A DNA stretch of 64,000 bases. Origin: Conus ventricosus (taxonomy: Eukaryota > Mollusca > Gastropoda > Neogastropoda > Conidae). This document shows, piece by piece, positions 24,630 to 37,900 of the stretch. The notes under the pieces were generated by a model. That model did not search any database and had not been told where the DNA came from. It was given only the letters and a program-made list of their open reading frames with translations. The first letter of the stretch is position 1. The number at the start of each line of letters is the position of its first letter. The stretch is from positions 66,936,949 through 67,000,948 of the forward strand of contig CM031596.1 in the NCBI GenBank assembly GCA_018398815.1, given 5' to 3'. The position numbers and the translations under genes are program-made.

Positions 24630-27600
24630 ACATGCACACCCACATACACATACACATTTTGAAAGTGAAAAGTGACACCATTTGAGGTGTTTTTGTCATG
24701 GTAGTGTTGATGACTGTGTTGTGTTCAGGCAGAGGAGCTGGGCAGTGAGGGCAAGGTGGAGGAGGCTCAGGGTGTCTTGAAGCTCTGCGACCAGCTGAAG
24801 GAGGAACGCACCCAGATTCAGAATGTGAGTGACTTTAGTTACCTCTGCCTGGCAGGGTAACTGTTGAGTTGAATGCTTTGGTTTGTCTGTCTGTATGAGC
24901 AAGATAGCATAAAAAGCACAGAACTGATTTTAACATATCTTAATTGTTCAGCTTTGTATCTTTATAGAAAGATAGAATATGGCTCAATGATGAACCCTTT
25001 AATTTTTGGGTGGGATGGGGATCAGATCCCGAATTTAAAAACAGGTAATTGTTTGTCATTAGATATTTTTTCAGCGTTTCCTATTTCTCAGGAAAAAATG
25101 CATGGGTCGCCTTGACAAAAGTTTCAGTGTTTTTTAAGTATATATCAAAAAAAGAAAAAAAAATCTACTGTATAGATCTCATAGAAAAAAATCCAAGCAT
25201 AGTGCAGAGCTGCAAAGTGTTCTGCTGTTGGGGTAACATGCTACGATTTCATTCACAGTGCTGTGCTGCTGCACTTTGTGACAAAAATGCTGTGCCAATA
25301 AGAAAACCTCTTCACAGACCTAATGGTGGCAGAAACAGAACTGAGAGAAAGTAGATTGTGAGACTATAGACTTATTTCATTTAAATAAGGCCAGAGTTAG
25401 TAAGGAAAGGAAGGAAAACCAGAAGAGAAGTTGTGAAAGACAATCATGATGTTGCAGCCTTATCAGTTGGTTTCGTTGTCGACCATTTGATTTTTTTGTA
25501 GGTCAGGTTGAGCCACATTATGAATTGCCACATTTCTATTGTCTTAGTCTGCCATCATATCATGTGCGAAGCAAACTGTGTCTGAAAGTGCTGTCTACTT
25601 TGACTTGTGATACTGCATACTAGTGCTGCACTTAAATTTGGAATGCTACATTGAAAATGTCAAAATGCCACACTGCTCTTTTGAGGCCTCGGTGGCACTG
25701 TAGATGTATGGACATCTATCATGTAAGATTTGGTGCTGATCTGTATTACGATCCGGATCCAGGGAGCGAAGGACTGTTCAACCGTGGCAGATGTTTGTGC
25801 TCTCCTGGGTGCCCATCTTGTTTGTAACAGGTCCATTTTGCAGTATGAAGAATGGATTGTTGTGGCATCCTGATGCAGTATGTTATTGTGAAATACACAG
25901 GGATAATCATATGGCATTAAGAGTAATTTGAGTTGGCTTCTTAGGGGGCAAGGGGAGGAAGATTTGGGAGAGGGGCTTGAAAGGGGAGAGGAGGTAGGGG
26001 AAAGCAAGCGGATCAGTGCACAGTTGTTTGAAATCATTTAGGACATGTAAAAGCAGTTTCTTTGAGAAAAAAGAATCGAGGTGAAAGATACAGTTGTTAC
26101 TCGGTGAATCCCAGGGGATAGTATTGGATCCATGGACAAAAGAATGAGTAATGTGCACTTTTGTCAGTGTAAGGATCAGGAAGGTGGCTTGTTTGATCAG
26201 CAGAGATACTCAGATTGTGTGCAGAATCATGAATGAAATAACAACAAACATGTTTTAGTAGCGGTTGCTGACGTACTTGACTCCTGAAAGTCAAGTACTG
26301 AGTTAATACAACAAAACTTAATTGAAGAAGACCTAGGTAGATGTATGTATAATTTTTTTTTTTTTCTGTGTAAAATGTCTTTTTCAGATTTTTTTTTCTT
26401 TGCTTTTCTTTCTTTCTTTCTTTTTTTTGTTGTTCAGAACATTTAGCTTGTAATTGACCTAAAATGGAATGGAAGGATGAGTGGGTTTAGTTTAAATCAA
26501 CTTGAATGGGATTAGTTATTTGTAGAATCAGGACATAAGTAGATTTAGTTGAGTTATGTAAAAAGACAAAGAGATCAACAATTAAAAAGAAAAAATAAGA
26601 CGGTGAGAGAGAGTGTGGCTGAAATCATGAAAGAGTCGAAGAGAGTGACAGAAACGTAAGAAGAAAAAAACAAACAAAAATAGGAAGACCCCCCCCCCCC
26701 CTCCCATCCCCCCCCCTCCCCTCCCCCAGCCCCAGCCTCCATGGCCCCTGCCTCATGGGTTTCACATTGCTTAGACAGGCCCCATGAAACGTTTTGTGAT
26801 GCTTGTGCAGCAACAGGTAAAGGATGACATCCCCCAGATGAAGCAGATGGAGGTGTGCGAGGTGTGTGGAGCCTTCCTCATTGTTGACGATGCTCCGCAG
26901 AGACAGGACGAACACCTGATGGGCAAACAGCATGCTGGCTATGCTCGAGTCCGTGATGAGATAGAGAAGAGAAAGGTGAGATTGCCTGCTCCCTTCTTCT
27001 CTGTTCTTGTTTTGTTTGGCGCTTGAACGGTGAAACGCTCGGGTATGTGTAAAGACGATTCAAAGATATATGAATACCTAATCGCAGTAATGTTTTTGGT
27101 ATAAAGAAAATGAATTTTTATTGCTGTTGAATGGGGAATGTACATGCGAGAAGTTATAAATTCAGGATTAGAAAAACTGAAGTGCTTGTGCTAAATTATG
27201 ATTTTGTTGGTAACAGTTGTCAAGACAAGAAATTAGATAAATCGTCCTAGTATGTTGTAATGAGTCAGATGATAAAATATTGTTGATCAACAGAATCTGC
27301 AGTTGCAGAAAGCCAGGTTTGAAAAAGGAATGGTTCAACAGTCATAGGCATAGTGACTGGTCAGATTTGGTAGGGGTGGCTGCACAAGTATATTCTATCA
27401 AGGTGAGAGTCCTCAGCATTGTACATGTTCATGTCAAGCTGACATTATAGTAGCATAATAAGAATGATTTAGTCCACAGAGGGTCAATTAATGGAGGTGA
27501 AGAAGGAACATAATTATTTATTGATAATGTTGATTTTATATAATAATGTTATTAAGGAATGCTCTCGTTACTTTACATTTTGTTTATGTAAAATTTGTGG

Positions 27601-30600
27601 ACAGAAGAATTGCATATTTTTGCTCCATTCTATTGATTGGAGAAAAACAAGAGCAGGAGTGGGATAACAAAATGGGACAAAAAATGGAAAAGAAGACTTT
27701 TTTGTTGTTGTTGAGGAAAGTAACCTATTCTAGTAAGGTAGAAGAAAATGTATTAGGATAGAAGGATAACAGTATTACTGCCACAGTTCTTCTGCATGAA
27801 CAACTCAAGCTTGTAGTTAGGTACAGAATTTGAGAAAATTGTTTTTAGGCTCATCAGTGAACCACTTGTTGAAATTCCCTATAACCACAAACTTTGTGTG
27901 CACTCTATCGTTTCAGCTGGATTGATCAGATCTGTATGTGCACAAAAATAATCTTACATGCCTTTGATGCTGACACTTTCAGACGAAGAAGAAAGCAGAG
28001 CTGGAGGATAGAGACCAAAAACGGCAGCGGGAGTTGAAGGAGCAAGAGAGGGCTTTGGAGAAGGAACGTGAGGACCGCCGCAGGAGAGAGAAAGAAAGAG
28101 AGGACCGTGACAGACGTGATAGAGAGCGTGACAGGGATAGAGATCGAGACAGAAGGCGAAGAAGCCGATCTCGAAGCAGTGGACGTCGATCTCGTAGCAG
28201 GGAGAGGCGAAGGAGTAGGAGCCGTGATCGACAAAGGAGCAAGGAGAGGTTGGTGTGATGCTAGTGTTCAAATATCGCTGTATGTGAATCATTTTATTTG
28301 TTTTTGATAATAACAAAAGCATGTACAAAGCATTACTCAACCTGCTTTAGATTCAGGTGTCACAGGTATAAAAGAGGTTTTGTTTTTTCAATTTTCTCGC
28401 ATTTTTTTTACAGGCAGCCAGGATCTACCTCTGGCAATGGTAGATTTCTTCCTGGGAGGAATTACGAACATGTTTGCTGTTCTTTTTCCCTGTTACAGCT
28501 GACCTCAAATAAATAATTACACAGGGAAGCAGGCTGAATTTGTTTGGTTTCTCACCGCAGTTTGTTGTGTTAAAACCGTTTTGAAATGCAGGCACTACTT
28601 CTGTTGATGGAAAAGAAAAGAAACTAAATGCATTGAGTTGCAGATAACACTGACTGGACTTTGCAATAAAAACTTGGCTGACCCTGCGAGTGCTAGTTTG
28701 TTTGATGAAATGGTAGAGTATTCTTAGGATGATCTGGATCAAATTGTACAAGAAACAGAAATAAAACAAGAGACAGGAAATTTAGAAGAAGAACAGACAT
28801 ATACAAAGATGATATTGCACACAAGGGTGAAAGTGATCTAAAGGATTAGTAAATACTGCTCAAGTGGTTGCATGCGTAGCCAATGGCCACACAACCTAAA
28901 AATGTGACTTGACTTCAGAGATACCGGGACAGTCATGTGCCAAGGGAACAGCACGCTAGCTTCTTGGTATTTCTTACGCCTCCATTGCAGACTGGAAAGT
29001 CATCAGTGTCTGACAATGGAATTGAAAAAAAAAATCATAACAACTGAATTTATTCAAGTCACGTCTGAGACAGTTAACCCTGACCTTTAACTCAGACTGT
29101 CTTCCTTAAATACGAGTTAATTTTTTATACCATGTCAGTGAGTGAAGTATAAAACACAGAGCGAAATGTAGAATTACCATTTGCTATGATCATTCTGGAA
29201 ACGGTGAAAATTCCTGGTCAAAGTGGATAAAAAAAAGCTAATAAATAACATACAAACCTTTTTCATACCAACAGAGGAAACAAAATATGTTTTTTTTATG
29301 GAAGTAGGTATGGTAATAGTCTAGGCAGTAGGAGAATCTCTTTCCTGTTGGGATGGTTTCATTTGCTAAGGACAGTTTCAAGCGGTTCATGAGTTCAGAA
29401 GAGGCAAATTGATGGAATGTTCAACGAGTTAGTAGTACAACGTATATATATCTGCAGTACTAACATAGACACAGATTTGCAGTCTTGAAGATGCAGGACA
29501 AGTACAGTTCTGCAGCAAAAGCTTTTCAGTAGAAAATGTTTCAGGGGCGCAGCTGAAGATAAAAAGGGAATATTGTTCCTTCAGTATATGTGAAGCAATT
29601 TTGGTCAGGAAAAAGCCCCCCCCCCCCCCCCCCCCAACTTAATATTAGTCCTTATAATATCAAGCAGTTTCTACCATGAAAAAGGCCTGTCCTCTACTTT
29701 TCTCAGTCTTTTCTCCCACCAAAGCTTTTTTTCACCCATGTCCTCACTGATCAGATGCATATTGTTGCCTCTAGCAGATTTGAGATCCAAAGCTAAGGCC
29801 CCTTTTTTGTGTGGATGGGTTTTGTTTTGCTATAATTGCTTTATACAGATTTCTGTGAATTTGGCAGGGGGAGGGAGGAGAGGGAGGGGGGCATGCCAGT
29901 CACTAGTGTCAGATGACTGATTTGTGTGGATAGTTTTTCTGTAGCTGTGATTTATGTGTGAAAGGGCAGTGGGAAGCAACAAGCATTCCTGGCTGAAAAT
30001 CATGTCGCTGGACTGAGTGCTATCTGCAACTTATGTTTCACTATAGATGGTGAATTCAGGTACACATACCTCAGCTGGAAATGTTTCATTGTTGCTTCAT
30101 TAGAAGCTTCAAGTTCGAAAGAAATCAAGCTAATGAAGGTATGGTAAATATCAGTTGAATAATTCATTTGTGGTTTTTTTGTACTCTTTTAAAATAGAAA
30201 TAAAAAAATCCAGATCGTTCGTGTAAGAAAAGCATCTGTGTCCAATAATAAAATTTGAAAAAAAAAGAAAAAAAAATCATCATTGAAGTTGAACAAGTCA
30301 ATGCACAGTTGACCATGTCCATTCACACAGGCTGTAACAGCATGTCTTGACCTCCGAATTGAATTTAAGAGAGGTTGCAGATGCTATTTCAGATGAGTGG
30401 AGAATTCCTTAGCCAACAACACAGGTGCCTCATCTGCATTATGAAGAGAGGGTCACACTCACTACTGAAAGACAATACAGTGATATGACAGTAGTTATGA
30501 ACCTTTTCAGTGTACTGCCCCATTGAATTCTTGTATATAGTTAGGAGTGAACTCTAGCGAATGTAGCAGTAAGTGTGTGTGCATGTGTGTGTGTGTTGAT

Positions 30601-33600
30601 TTATTTTTCTTTTGTTTGTGTCTGTGTTCAAAAGACGACGATCAAGATCAAGAAGCGACCGCAGCAAGTCCAGCAAGAGCTGCCATCGCAGCAGAAGTGG
30701 GAGTGGAGACAGAGAGGGCAGTTCAAGCCGCAAAGACAGAGACCGCAGTATGTATACAGAATGCCCAGTGGGTTGTTAGTTAAGATAGTATGTCTGGGAT
30801 TTTAATTTGATACATACAAACAGCGCTTTGACGTTACCAGACTGCAATAATTATTCGATGTCTAATTGGATGACTGGCATTGTGCACAGCAAATATCAAG
30901 AAACATTTGAGCTATTATTGTTGTTTCAAACAAAGTTTGTTCTTAATACTGACTGACGTGAAAAAAAAAATGTTGCTGCAGCACAGTATTCAGCAATCTG
31001 TCATAAACTATAAGAACATGAGGAGGTTACTATTATCTCCCAATGTTTCCCAAAAGTCGAAGGCAGCATTTGTAAGCCATGTTGCTGTTTATTTTTGTCT
31101 CTATACTAGTTGGACACACGGCATGATTGCAAGCTTACAGTTACAAGTTGGATGTCTGGCAGCATCTCATGTTCAGATGTCCCTTGGGGAAATGAGTAAA
31201 CACGGAAATAAAGTTTTTGATATGTGAGCTTAATAATTGTACATAGTTTTGGAGTGTATATTGATAGGTTTACGTGATTAAGAATTGTTCCACCAATGTG
31301 TGGGTTGTTTATGTTTATCAGTGTATGGGTATGTGGTCTTATATTTTCTGAAGTGCCATGTTTAGAATTCTTCTATGCTGTTCTGCTGTTCAGAATGAAC
31401 TTGAAGACATCTGCGGCAAACTCAGTGCATGGCTGCCTACCGTCCCGGAGTATCCGTATTTGTCCCCCGAAATAATGAAATCATGCAGCCTGTCCCTGGA
31501 ATCCACTTTTTTATTCTATGTCCCGCGAAAAAAAAATTCGGGAGAAAAAAACAACAAAAAAACGAAGTCGAGTTTGTCAGCTGATCACCGACTGACCGAC
31601 TTCGGTCGTGGCCATCCTGACCAAATCCGTCGGAAAGACCCGAACATTGCCGAACTGACCAGTGCGCATGCGCATACACCGTCTTCCTGAGTTTTGAAAG
31701 CGAGAAAAATGGACGCGAAACACGGAAAGCGTAAAAATGCCGACGGCGATCTCGACTATGGGGCTTCTCTCAAGAAGAAAACGTCGGCAGACATTCCTGT
31801 CAAAATATACGGAAACCTGGCCGTTCATCAAGCGTGGCAAGATCGAGACTTACGCGTCTTGTGAAATTTGTGCGTGTGAGTTCTCCATCGGATCTGGAGG
31901 TAGGGATGAAATAACCCGTCATGTCGCCACTGAAAAGCACAAGAAGAACACGAAAATCCGTGAGAGCGAGAAATCTTGTAACATTAGCGGATTCTTTCAG
32001 CGCGCTCAGACGTCAACCAGTCAGGAAACTTTTGACGTCTTAAGAGCTGAAACGATGATGGTTGACCTTGCAGCTGAACTGAATTTGCCGATGGATGAGT
32101 GGAAGGAAGTTGCGGGCCTGAGCTGCCTACTGCAGCCTGGGGCCAGCTAGTCCATAGTAATGGATGAAAAGCGACCGTGGTAGCCTGCTGGCAGCTCCGC
32201 ACTTAGTTTTTACCTTTTTTTGGGGGGTTTGCTTTTTTTGTGTAGGCTAGTGAGTAGGTAAGTTAGGGGTGGGGGGTGTCACTTTGTGGTATGAATGTGT
32301 GTAATCTCATGTTTATGAAAAAGGAATTAGAATAGGTTTTTTTTTTTTTTTTTTTTTTTTTCAGCAGATCCCCCGTTTATAGTCTCATAATAATCAGCTT
32401 GTTGATTGTGGAGACTCAACGGAAGAAGAAGACAAGCTAAACAGATGCGTTAAATTGATGTTTCCTGACTCGGACATCGCAAAGAAGTTTCAGTGCGCTA
32501 AAAGCAAAGTAGCATTGTAGAAGTTGTACATAGTGTAAATAAAGGTAAGCTTTCACTTTAATGTTGATGTGGTTGTGATATGTGCTACCGCTGCATGTGT
32601 CCCTGGAAATCAGTCAGTGTCCCTGGTTTTGAAAAAGTATGTCCCTGAAAGAGGTGGAAGGGGGCAGGCAGCCCTGTCAGTGCGTGCATGTGGGCATATA
32701 TGCATATTCAGCCACGTAATGAATAAGACATGGCAACACACACTCCTGCACCACACTCTAATACATATTACATATTTTTGGTCCTCACATAAGACCAGTC
32801 AATATGCGGACATTGATTTTCCAAATAGTTTGAAATTGTTTTTCTGAATTTTTTTTTCTTTTCTATTTTTTTCCCGAATGTTGTTAATGAAGAGAGCACA
32901 TGAAAAACTTACTTATGTTTACATATGTTTCACGCTAAAAAGTTAAGCTGTTAGAGGCATATTGTATTAAATGGGTGTCCTGATAACGGGGATGGTTTAC
33001 ACAGTATATGTCTGATTTCATATGGCCTATAAATTTTGGTGCCATATACTTTATCATGTCAGACTGTAACATTTAACGGCAGTTAGTTAGCTCTGAAAGG
33101 CCGAATTTGTGTGGCTAATGCAGTAATAAGACTATCATGTGACACCCACCCTACTTCCGCCAAGGAAGAAGGCGGTGCCAACTTCCTGTTCCGCATTCTG
33201 CTTCGGCCTTCCACCTGACAAGGACAGGTTTTCTTGCTCTGTCTCGCCTATACTGCTTTTTCGTAAAGATTGCCTGTGTTTGCCTTTTTTACTTGTTCTG
33301 TTGTGGCTTATGCTAAACCCTGGTACTATGGTCGTGTGAGGCTTACGAGTGGTGTTTTATTATTTTATGTTGTAGCTTCGGCAAACGAGTACTCCTCCTG
33401 GTCTCTCGATCCGCCATCTTGCCTCACCACGTGGTCGTCCTGTTTCTAGTTGTGCCTAGGTTTACTTGTGCTGGAAGTTTCTCTTGCACATTAGTTATTG
33501 TAATTATCTTAAGGTCAATCGAGTTTTCCTCCCGATCTCTTGATCCACCACCTTGTCTCCACTAAGCCCTGGTACTATAGTTGCATGAGGCTTACGCATG

Positions 33601-34925
33601 GCGTTTCATTATTTTATTGTGTAGCTTTCGGTGATCGAGTACTCCTCCCGATCTCTCGATCCGCCATCTTGCCTCACCTCTTGGTCGTCTGCTTTCTAGT
33701 TGTGACTAGGTTTAGTGGGGCTGTAGGTTTCCTCTTGCACATTAGTTATTGTAATTATCTTAGGGTCGATCGAATTTTCCTCCTGATCTCTTGATCCACC
33801 ACCTTGTCTCCACTTTGTGTTTGTGTGCTCCGTGTTTGTTCCGCCACCATAGCCCAACATGGTGAAAAGTACGTCTCTCTCCAGAAGTCGCTCTTTGCCC
33901 TGGAGGACCCACGTACTGATTCCATGGAACAAACCATTCTTTCTTCAGAAGAACGTACGACCGGTGTAGAGGGGGTTCCGCGGAGGGACGTGCGACCGTC
34001 ATTTTGATACCTCCTCTAACCGACCGGCGGATGCACGATCACTGCATCCGAAGGGCAAAAGGCAAGCTGCCACCATTACAAAGTGCCTTTCTGTTACATC
34101 CCACTTAAAACTTAAGGCAAGGCCCCCTTATAGGGAAGGCCCGTTTTAGAATTCACACTCGAATTCTCCTTCTCCCCCCCATTTTACCTAATGCTGGCTT
34201 GCCTTCTCCCCTTCGCATGCACGGTGAGATGCACAAAGATGCGAGCGACCAGCGTGAATTTTCGACGCTTGGCCACCCCGTCTGCTCTCCCTGTCATGCC
34301 GCGTCAGGTGACCTTCGGTCCCGCGGGGTCTTTACCGAGGTATGCACCAGCACGGGTGATGGGATGGCTATGGAATCGGCACCCGTCACTCACCTCAATG
34401 AGACTGCTGCTATTAGCTCCCCCCCCCCCCCCCCCCCCCACTAATAGCACGCAGGCTCATGGCGCTCTCCCCACCGTGCACAAGTGCAGCCACCACTAGT
34501 GCACGATGAGTGTCCTTCCTCCGGTGGCGGAGTTATGTCCACTCCCTGGTTTCACACTGGACATAACTCCGGGTCAGCTGCAGGCACCGCCACGCCCGGA
34601 CCTGTGTCACAGACCCCTGGCATTCGATGTACCCTGATCGATTGGCAACATTTCCCGTAGGGGTACAGGGCGTTGGGGACTGGAGTTATTCCGTTCCCCA
34701 CTTGGGCAATGTCCACGGTCCCTTTCCTCCGGGGGGAGGATCTACCAGCGGGACCAGGGGTAACCTGTTCGATCAGGACCTTGGTGTGACCATGCTACCG
34801 CAGCCACATCAACCCGTAGACAGGTGGATAGAGGGCTCGGTTGCCGTGCCCTCCACTGCTACCCCCTTCTCCACAGGGTCATATACGGATCCCACCAGGG
34901 AAGTGTATGTGGCATTGCACTCTCC

Positions 34926-34983
<58 letters not shown>

Positions 34984-37900
34984 AACACGACACGCTCTCT
35001 CGCAACCCACCCATGGAAATTCTGCCCCTGGGCCGCCACAGCCCATTTTTCTTCATGGGGACCAGTGGCTTCGCACAGACCTCGTCAGCTCCATGGTCGC
35101 CAGTGGCATCCAGCCTCCTCAAGCTGGTTCGACCTTGGTCCGCCTCCCTCTCAAGCGCTGTCCGATCGGCAGGACGGACTTCCCCCCCCTTAGTCCAGTC
35201 GGCGATCATGGAGCCACCAGGGACCTGCCCTTGTGTCATACTCCTCCCCTGCTAGGGCGGGACCCTCTCGCACACCTGTTCTTTGCCTCCTCTAGACGGT
35301 TCTTCGCAACCTCTCCAGGAACCCGACACACCCAATCTTGAGGATGAGGTTGAGGAATTCTCATCTTGTGACCCATCTGCTATTTAGCAGTGGTGCCCTG
35401 ATCTTGTCTTGAGAGTGTCCCCACCCTCAGACAAGTGCTTGGCAGTGTCAAGGTCCGCTCCGGCCACCCCTGCAAAGCGTGCTCGCGCCAGACTAGTCAC
35501 CCCTCAGATCCTGTCTTCCATTTGGGAGTGTCCGGCAACTCTGTCCAGGGGTGCGCATGTCGTCCCTCCTCCAGGGAAGTAATCCCTCTCGGCCCTGGAG
35601 GCGGCCCCTGCAGGCACGTTTCTTAGGGACCCCCGTCGGCACCACATCTCCTCCAGGTTTGCCTAGGACTACCCTGCGGCCAGGGAAATTGCCATTTCTC
35701 CTGCCGACCGCCGGTTGATCCCCCATTCGGTTCCTCCCACTGCCACTTCGATTTCACTCTAGACCCTAGTGGAATAGAGAAGGGACCGCATAGCCAGATC
35801 GAGGATCCAACACATCACTGCTGGTCATGAATTTTGACATGCTCACGTAGTGTGTGGAGGAGATCTGGCTGGAGGAGGACGACTTGGTCTCCGTGTCCTC
35901 GGACGCTCAGGCCTCTCGGACACACTCGAAGACTGACTTACGGTTCTGCAGGGACCCCATGATGCGAATCCTGGTCAACAGGAGCTCGCATCACATTCGG
36001 CTGCGGCGGACAGCGCAGCCAGGAGCCATTTTAATTATTTATTGGCCTGCAGAGATTCCTTCCTTTCGAAAGCTTATCTCTCTCTTCAGCCTCGCCCTCC
36101 CAAACCCCAACCTTATCGGAAGCAGGCCCCATCCCGCACCGCACGGCCCGCCCAGCGCTCTTCTCCCCCCTCTTGGCCTTACACGAACCTTCCCAAGCAC
36201 AATTTTTGTTGTGGCCGTCAGGGACAGCCCAAGAGGTGACTGGAGGACCCTCCCATGGGGGAGCTGGAGCAGAAAGAACTCAGACCGCAACCACTCAGTC
36301 ACCCTTCCTACAGCCCCCATCCCCTCCAGGGTCCCTCCGAAACCTGCCCCTCGGCCCATCTGGCGGGCAGCCTATCCTGACATGCCCACAAGTGGGCCCA
36401 TGGATAGTAGCAGTTCTAGAGGAGGGGTTCCGTCTGCCTTGGGCCCACGAACGCCCTCCTCTGATGCTTTTCTCCCCCTCCCTCTCCCAGCCATACCTTC
36501 CGGGTCCGGTGTCAATCCCACACCAACCAACTTCTACGCCTCTGTTCCTAGCTAGGGTTTGTCACCAACCCCAACAGTGCGAACTCATCCCCAATCAACA
36601 ATTCTCCTTTCTGGGTATGAGATTCGACACACTCTCCGTGATGGTCTTGCCGATTCCAGAGAGGTCCTCCTGTAACACACCCTGCCAGAACCCTTCCTCC
36701 CTCCTTGGGATGATGGAGTCCCTCATCCCTCTTCCCCTAGGCAGGGTCCCCAAGCACCAACTTTAAAGAGAGTTCCGTTGTTGATGGTCTCAAACCACCG
36801 ACCGCTGGGATCAGTCCACTCCCCTGGACCTTTGGTTCCAATGGCCCACGGACGAGTGGCTTGACCCTTCCACCCTACCCCCGGGGTTCCCATCTCCCTT
36901 CCAACTCAACCTCTGGAACTCTACACAGACGCTTCCAACTCGGGCTGGGACGCCCACTTAGAGACCCTTCATGCCCCCAGAGTGTGGGGTTCGGAGACAG
37001 CTCGCCCCCACATCAACGTCCTGGAATTGGAAGCAGTCATGCTGGCCCTCCACTTCCAACCCCAGGTCTCTCACCGACTTGTTCTCCTGTTCTTGGACAA
37101 CACTTAGGTGGCAGGGTATGTCAACAGGGGGTGGGGGGGGGCCTTGCTCCATCAGTCTCTCTCTCTGAACAGAGTCCCTCCCCCGCTGGTGCCACACGCA
37201 GGGAATACCTCTCCGTGTGAGGCACATAGTGGAACTCGCAATATCCTAGCGGACTCCCTCAGTCAGTCCAAGTCCCTCCACACGAAATGGACCCTCAGCA
37301 GGCTACCCTCCTCTCGGTGTGGAAACATTGGGTCAGGCCCATGATCGAGCTCTTTGTCTCCCCATTCAAGCTCCGTCTTCCAGTATATGTCTCTCCCGTC
37401 CCCGACCCCCAAGCGTATACAATCGACGCTCTCTCTCTCCTCCCTGGTCGGACCTCATAGCATACGCCTTCCCTCCGTTCCCGATCCTCCACAATGTGAT
37501 CTGGAAAGCAAGACTGGAAGGACCCAGGCTCATCCTCTGCCCCATGGTGGCCGACCCAGTCAGGGCTCCCGAACCCCAAGTCTCTCCCATGTTCCCCCTC
37601 TCCAGCAGGGTACACGTTTGGACATGCTCAGACAGCCTCGCTCGGGTCGCCCCTACTCCAACCACAGATGCTCCGCCTACACGCCTGGCTTCTGTGCCAG
37701 CCCAGTTGCGAACATCTGCCCCTCCCAATCGGACGGATCCCAGTCCGTCCTAGACATACTCTCTATGGCATGGGCCTCGCAAGACCTTCGGGACTTACCT
37801 ACGGTCTCTCGCAGAGCCAGCACCTAGTCTCTCTACGATTACCGTTGGGGGAGATGGGTCTCCTGGTTCTCAGATAACTTTGTTCCCCACAATCGTCCTT

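Noticed and set aside
24313..24675. Cys/Val- and His/Thr-rich open frames
   Set aside because: Translations of GT and CA microsatellites.
25660..26294. Several - strand open frames in LUC7L3 intron 6
   Set aside because: Short, Ser/Pro-rich, overlapping in several frames, with no splice context or homology.
27926..28340. - strand frames opposite LUC7L3 exon 8
   Set aside because: Shadows of the RS-domain exon: the arginine/serine codons give Leu/Ser-rich frames on the other strand.
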